The notes below the pieces were generated by a model, which was given only the letters and a program-made list of their open reading frames with translations, had not been told where the DNA came from and made no database searches. From Gluconobacter sp. Gdi (GTDB taxonomy: Bacteria; Pseudomonadota; Alphaproteobacteria; Acetobacterales; Acetobacteraceae), in the NCBI RefSeq assembly GCF_014132155.1, contig NZ_BLJQ01000013.1:1-42305 (forward strand): a stretch of DNA of 42,305 nucleotides. The letters run 5' to 3'. The translations under genes and the position numbers were made by a program. This document shows, in pieces, positions 39,806 to 42,305 of the stretch (its first letter is position 1; every line of letters starts with the position of its first letter).

Positions 39806-41050
39806 ATGACCTATTCGCTTTCGCATGACCCCCATCAGGCCGGGGTGAGACGCATTACCCCGGCCATGATCCTGGCCGAGATGCAGTGTGAGGCCCTGCC
39901 CCGCAGCGGCGCCACCAAGGCGCAGATCCTCAGCGCCTTGCATACGGAGCCCCGGGCGCTTGGCCTTCAGCCGCGCCAGTCCGATCTGCTTGGCTTCCTG
40001 ATCAGCCGCACGAAGCCTGTGGATTGGGAAGATGACAATCTCACCATCTGCTCTGTGCGCAATCGCGACATCTGCGAGCGGTTCGGGATCGAGAGATCCA
40101 CGGTCAAACGCTGGCTTCGCGGCCTCAGCGAATTAGGCTGGATCATCATGCGCGATAGTCCGAATCAGCAGCGCTGGTTGAGACGCGACGGCCGCAATGG
40201 TGCGATCCTGGAGGGATACGGGTTCGATCTGTCGCCGCTGTCTCGGCGTTACGACGAAATGCTCCAACGCGTTGAGGCCTTCAGAGAGCGGGAACGCGAA
40301 GGAAAGCGTCTGCATAAGAGAGCCATGGTCTTAGGTCGCCGCATTACGGCCCTTTGTGCCACGGCCCTGGAGACGACGGCTGACAGGCCGACGGTCATGA
40401 GCATCCAGCAGAACGGGCATCAGCTCCTGGCACTGCGTGGCAATGACCACGACCTGGACATCCTGTCGCCGCTGGTTGAGCAGATGGAGGGTTTGGTCGA
40501 ACGTCTGGAGGCCATGATTGCGGGGGCTGACCCTGTGGAAATGGACCCCATGGGGCGCACTGATGGACCCCACAATACTGATACAAACCCAAATACTATA
40601 ACTAAAGTTACTGTAAGCGGAGCCGGCTACGCCGGCGTTGGCATAGAGGAGGGAGTAGTTGGGTCTGACAGTGTCTCCCGTTCCAAGGCCTCACCGCTTC
40701 GGGGCTTCAAGGCCGGACCGAATTTCCTGCTCCAGCTTGTTCCTGACTTGCGAGACCTGTGCACCAGCAGTCGCCCACATGAGGCCGAGCTGATCGAGGC
40801 CGTCGAGATGCTGACAGGTTCTCTGGGAATTTCCTCTCATGCCTGGCGCCAGGCGTGCAGCGTCATGGGCCGATACGAGGCCGCCGTCGCCGTCTGTGTG
40901 ATTTCCGCGAAGTCCCGCAAAGGGAAAGTGCGGTCGGCTGGTGGCCTGCTTCGGGCCATGATCGAACGTCACCTTGACGGAACGCTGGCTCTGGACCGGA
41001 CCCTCTATGGGCTGGCCTCGGATCTTTCGACCGACCGAACCTACCATTGA
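39806..41050 (+). CDS. repC: RepC-type plasmid replication initiator
   Basis: 414 residues from the ATG at 39806 (GAGAAG upstream). The N-terminal part follows the RP-C pattern closely: RRITPAM, then TKAQILSAL, LGLQPRQSDLLGFL, PVDWEDDN, a winged HTH at about 80-118 (RNRDICERFGIERSTVKRWL), and MRDSPNQQRW leading to YGFDLSPLSRRYDE. The second half has a linker encoded by a markedly AT-rich patch (40571-40618) and a C-terminal RepC domain (LVPDLRDLC ... GGLLRAMIERHLDG). In repABC plasmids RepC starts replication at an origin inside its own gene. No adjacent repA/repB is present; partition may rest with the stb-like operon 34 kb away. Confidence 0.92.
   Translation: MTYSLSHDPHQAGVRRITPAMILAEMQCEALPRSGATKAQILSALHTEPRALGLQPRQSDLLGFLISRTKPVDWEDDNLTICSVRNRDICERFGIERSTVKRWLRGLSELGWIIMRDSPNQQRWLRRDGRNGAILEGYGFDLSPLSRRYDEMLQRVEAFREREREGKRLHKRAMVLGRRITALCATALETTADRPTVMSIQQNGHQLLALRGNDHDLDILSPLVEQMEGLVERLEAMIAGADPVEMDPMGRTDGPHNTDTNPNTITKVTVSGAGYAGVGIEEGVVGSDSVSRSKASPLRGFKAGPNFLLQLVPDLRDLCTSSRPHEAELIEAVEMLTGSLGISSHAWRQACSVMGRYEAAVAVCVISAKSRKGKVRSAGGLLRAMIERHLDGTLALDRTLYGLASDLSTDRTYH
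40571..40636. other. oriV: candidate oriV inside repC
   Basis: About 48 bases of strongly AT-rich sequence (40571-40618, containing AATACTATAACTAAAG) in an otherwise GC-rich gene, followed by a GCCGGC-TAC-GCCGGC repeat (40622-40636). RepC-family origins lie within repC near an AT-rich stretch. The encoded residues (Asn/Thr-rich linker) look unconstrained, consistent with a DNA-level role. Confidence 0.5.
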
Positions 41051-41052
41051 CG

Positions 41053-41071
41053 CCTCAGTCGCAGACTGAGG
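41053..41071 (+). promoter_or_regulatory. recurrent motif in palindromic form before gapR
   Basis: CTCAGTCGCAGACT begins at 41054 and forms a perfect 8-bp inverted repeat, CCTCAGTC-GCA-GACTGAGG. It lies 2 bases after the repC stop and about 35 bases before the gapR start. No hairpin covers the AAGGAG ribosome site here. Confidence 0.65.
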
Positions 41072-41102
41072 TGGCAGATTGGGCGAGTGAAAGGAGAACT
41101 GT

Positions 41103-41387
41103 ATGTTGGCACATGAAGAACAGGACACAGCATCTGCTGAGACCACCGTTCAGACCGGAGGAATTGCAGCGGATCGCCTGAGATCCATCATTGAGCGGGT
41201 TGAACGCCTGGAAGAAGAACGAAAGGCGTTGGCCGGAGACATCAAGGACATCTTCAGCGAAGCCAAGTCGGCCGGGTTCGACGTCAAGACCATCAAACAG
41301 ATCCTGAAGCTTCGGAAAATGGAGCCTGCCCAGGTCGAGGAACAGGAAACCCTTCTGGACATCTATCGTCGTGCTTTGGGAATGTGA
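41103..41387 (+). CDS. GapR-family (DUF2312) nucleoid protein
   Basis: 94 residues with a strong AAGGAG ribosome site. The whole second half fits the family: LRSIIERVERLEEERKALAG, then DIKDIFSEAKSAGFDVKTI, KQILKLRKM and a final IYRRALGM. GapR of Caulobacter binds over-twisted AT-rich DNA ahead of forks and polymerases and helps topoisomerases. A plasmid copy directly after repC may support replication of the plasmid or stand in for the host protein. An operator-like palindrome follows the stop. Confidence 0.9.
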   Translation: MLAHEEQDTASAETTVQTGGIAADRLRSIIERVERLEEERKALAGDIKDIFSEAKSAGFDVKTIKQILKLRKMEPAQVEEQETLLDIYRRALGM

Positions 41388-41393
41388 CTTACT

Positions 41394-41416
41394 GGTGTGT
41401 CCATTGCGGACACACC
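41394..41416. promoter_or_regulatory. palindromic operator-like site, copy 4
   Basis: GGTGTGTCC-ATTGC-GGACACACC, 6 bases after the gapR stop. The 9-bp arms are identical to the copy at 3642-3664 while the spacer differs. No T-run follows, arguing against a terminator. Confidence 0.65.
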
Positions 41417-41447
41417 TTGAAGGAGAAGCCAGATTTCTACGCCAGCA

Positions 41448-41648
41448 ATGACGGCATTGTCCTACCGTGTGGCCATGGTATCCGGGATTGTTGGGATCAG
41501 TCTGATCTTGGCCGGGTATGCGCGGGTGAAGTATCTGCGGTCTAACCCATCCTCATCAGGCCTGTTGTCTGCGGCGGTTGAGCGGCTTCTTCTCATTGTT
41601 TTCTGCGGTACGCTCGTCAACATCACTGTCGCCTTCCTCACTCTCTGA
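41448..41648 (+). CDS. small two-span membrane protein
   Basis: 66 residues with membrane segments at about 7-24 (VAMVSGIVGISLILAGYA) and 46-65 (LLLIVFCGTLVNITVAFL). The nearest good ribosome site (AAGGAG at about 41419) is 24 bases before the ATG, too far for normal use, so the start is uncertain. Its last 93 bases overlap the 3' end of the recombinase gene on the other strand. Unknown function. Confidence 0.5.
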   Translation: MTALSYRVAMVSGIVGISLILAGYARVKYLRSNPSSSGLLSAAVERLLLIVFCGTLVNITVAFLTL

Positions 41649-42206
41649 GCGTGGTTGCCAGCCTATCCGCTCAAGAGTGTTCAACAGGGTTGTGCGTGGG
41701 ATTGTGAGGCGTCGCGCAACGGAGAGCTTACTCTCACCCTTGTTGAGGTAGTCGAGCGCCATGTCCAAACGCTCCTGACTGATTGACGGAGGCCGTCCGC
41801 CTATTCGGCCTCGACGTTTTGCGGCCGCAAGCCCTGCCATGACACGCTCGTGAATCAGAGCGCGTTCGTATTGAGCCAAGGCGCCAAACAAGGAGAACAT
41901 CAGCTCACCATGAGACGTTGTTGTGTCCATCTGTTCGGTTAAGGAACGGAAAGATACGGATCTCGCCTTCAGATCTTCTATGATCGTCAGGAGATGCGGA
42001 AGAGATCGACCCAGCCGATCCAGCTTCCAGACAACGAGTGTGTCACCACTCTTTATATAAGAGAGGCATTTTTTAAGACCAGGTCTGTCATCGCGTGCCC
42101 CAGAGGCCTTGTCCTGGAAGATGTGTCGCTCATCGACGCCCGCCTGCACCAGAGCATCGCGCTGCAAGTCCACTGACTGGCGCTCATCGACAGAAGAAAC
42201 GCGCAT
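41556..42206 (-). CDS. serine recombinase (resolvase/invertase family)
   Basis: 216 residues from the ATG at 42206. MRVSSVDERQS opens the catalytic domain, with the Ser of RVS as nucleophile; VVWKLDRLGRS and EYERALIHERVMAGLAAA-type helix E follow, and a C-terminal HTH is at about 155-185 (LSVARRLTIPRTTLLNTL). Typical Tn3-type resolvases begin a few residues earlier, so the first beta-strand is short here; upstream codons stay open (reading WAY before M) but have no usual start. It probably resolves plasmid multimers or is left from a transposon. The last 30 residues are a charged tail overlapping the gene at 41448. Confidence 0.9.
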   Translation of the reverse strand: MRVSSVDERQSVDLQRDALVQAGVDERHIFQDKASGARDDRPGLKKCLSYIKSGDTLVVWKLDRLGRSLPHLLTIIEDLKARSVSFRSLTEQMDTTTSHGELMFSLFGALAQYERALIHERVMAGLAAAKRRGRIGGRPPSISQERLDMALDYLNKGESKLSVARRLTIPRTTLLNTLERIGWQPRSESEEGDSDVDERTAENNEKKPLNRRRQQA

Positions 42207-42209
42207 ATA

Positions 42210-42295
42210 GGCCCAGTGGGCCCGAAGCTGTGATTTTGGCCATGTTGAAGAACGTGCCGGGAACGGCGAGGCTTTTGATTGACGCTTGATGCGTC
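42210..42295. repeat. inverted repeats upstream of the recombinase (possible res subsites)
   Basis: GGCCC-AGT-GGGCC at 42210-42222 and GACGC-TTGAT-GCGTC at 42281-42295 lie directly upstream of the recombinase start. Resolvases bind paired sites here and repress their own gene. The repeats are short and the window ends at 42305, so this is tentative. Confidence 0.35.
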
Positions 42296-42305
42296 CCAGG
42301 CAGAT

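Noticed and set aside
41394-41416. Intrinsic terminator after gapR
   Set aside because: The stem is good but no T-run follows on either strand, and the same arms recur at operator-like positions elsewhere.
1-42305. tRNA, rRNA, integron or known antibiotic-resistance genes
   Set aside because: None was recognised on either strand by reading; no attempt at exhaustive covariance search was possible.
41556-42305. Complete Tn3-family transposon
   Set aside because: Only a recombinase is present; there is no TnpA-like gene and no inverted terminal repeats bounding a unit in the window.

Overview
This window looks like a conjugative plasmid, or most of one, from an alphaproteobacterium. An acetic acid bacterium (Acetobacteraceae) is my best guess. 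The grounds are a GC-rich coding backbone, a RepC-type initiator, a GapR-family protein, a VbhA/Fic module and a near-complete set of Dot/Icm (IncI-type, MPF_I) transfer genes. No rRNA, tRNA, CRISPR array or chromosomal housekeeping gene was seen. The two ends could belong to one circle, but the sequence cannot prove it.

Layout. 1-2.3 kb: direct repeats, a Fic toxin with a VbhA-type antitoxin, and a small HTH-like protein. 2.3-5.6 kb (minus): a secreted protein, a lytic transglycosylase, and a three-gene module (DNA-binding candidate, ParA-like ATPase, membrane protein) resembling stbABC of R388. 5.6-6.1 kb: a non-coding centre with 11-bp phased repeats, a 30-bp perfect inverted repeat and an R388-like oriT. 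6.1-9.6 kb: a small accessory protein and a MOBF (TrwC-like) relaxase-helicase. 10.3-18.0 kb (minus): dotD-dotC-dotB-icmT-x-transglycosylase-dotM-x-dotL operon. 18.8-27.8 kb (minus): dotI-dotH-dotG, dotF-icmC, and icmD-icmJ-dotO. 27.9-29.8 kb: two regulators. 30-38.5 kb (plus): an STN/TcpQ-like protein, several tra proteins, dotA/traY, and a degenerate DsbC-like protein. 38.5-42.3 kb: a lipoprotein, repC, gapR, a small membrane protein and a serine recombinase.

How it fits together. The MOBF relaxase would nick the oriT at about 5.88 kb and the DotL/DotM coupling complex would hand the DNA to the Dot/Icm-like channel. By analogy with R388, the stb-like genes and the Fic module lie on the leading side and would enter the recipient first. 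MOBF paired with an I-type channel is a mosaic of R388-like and R64/Legionella-like parts.

Most notable observations. (1) A 14-base motif, CTCAGTCGCAGATC, recurs about a dozen times, nearly always in the direction of the next gene and usually about 40 bases before its start. At five operons the leader that follows can fold into a hairpin burying the Shine-Dalgarno sequence; the stem sequences differ but the pairing is kept, and one hairpin also looks like an intrinsic terminator. This suggests a plasmid-wide regulon with RNA-level control. (2) The Fic toxin ends in a domain of about 100 residues shared, without gaps by hand alignment, with the protein encoded just upstream of dotA, suggesting that the toxin is a substrate or partner of the transfer machine. 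(3) A second palindromic operator, GTGTCC-N5-GGACAC, occurs four times. All alignments and counts were made by eye.
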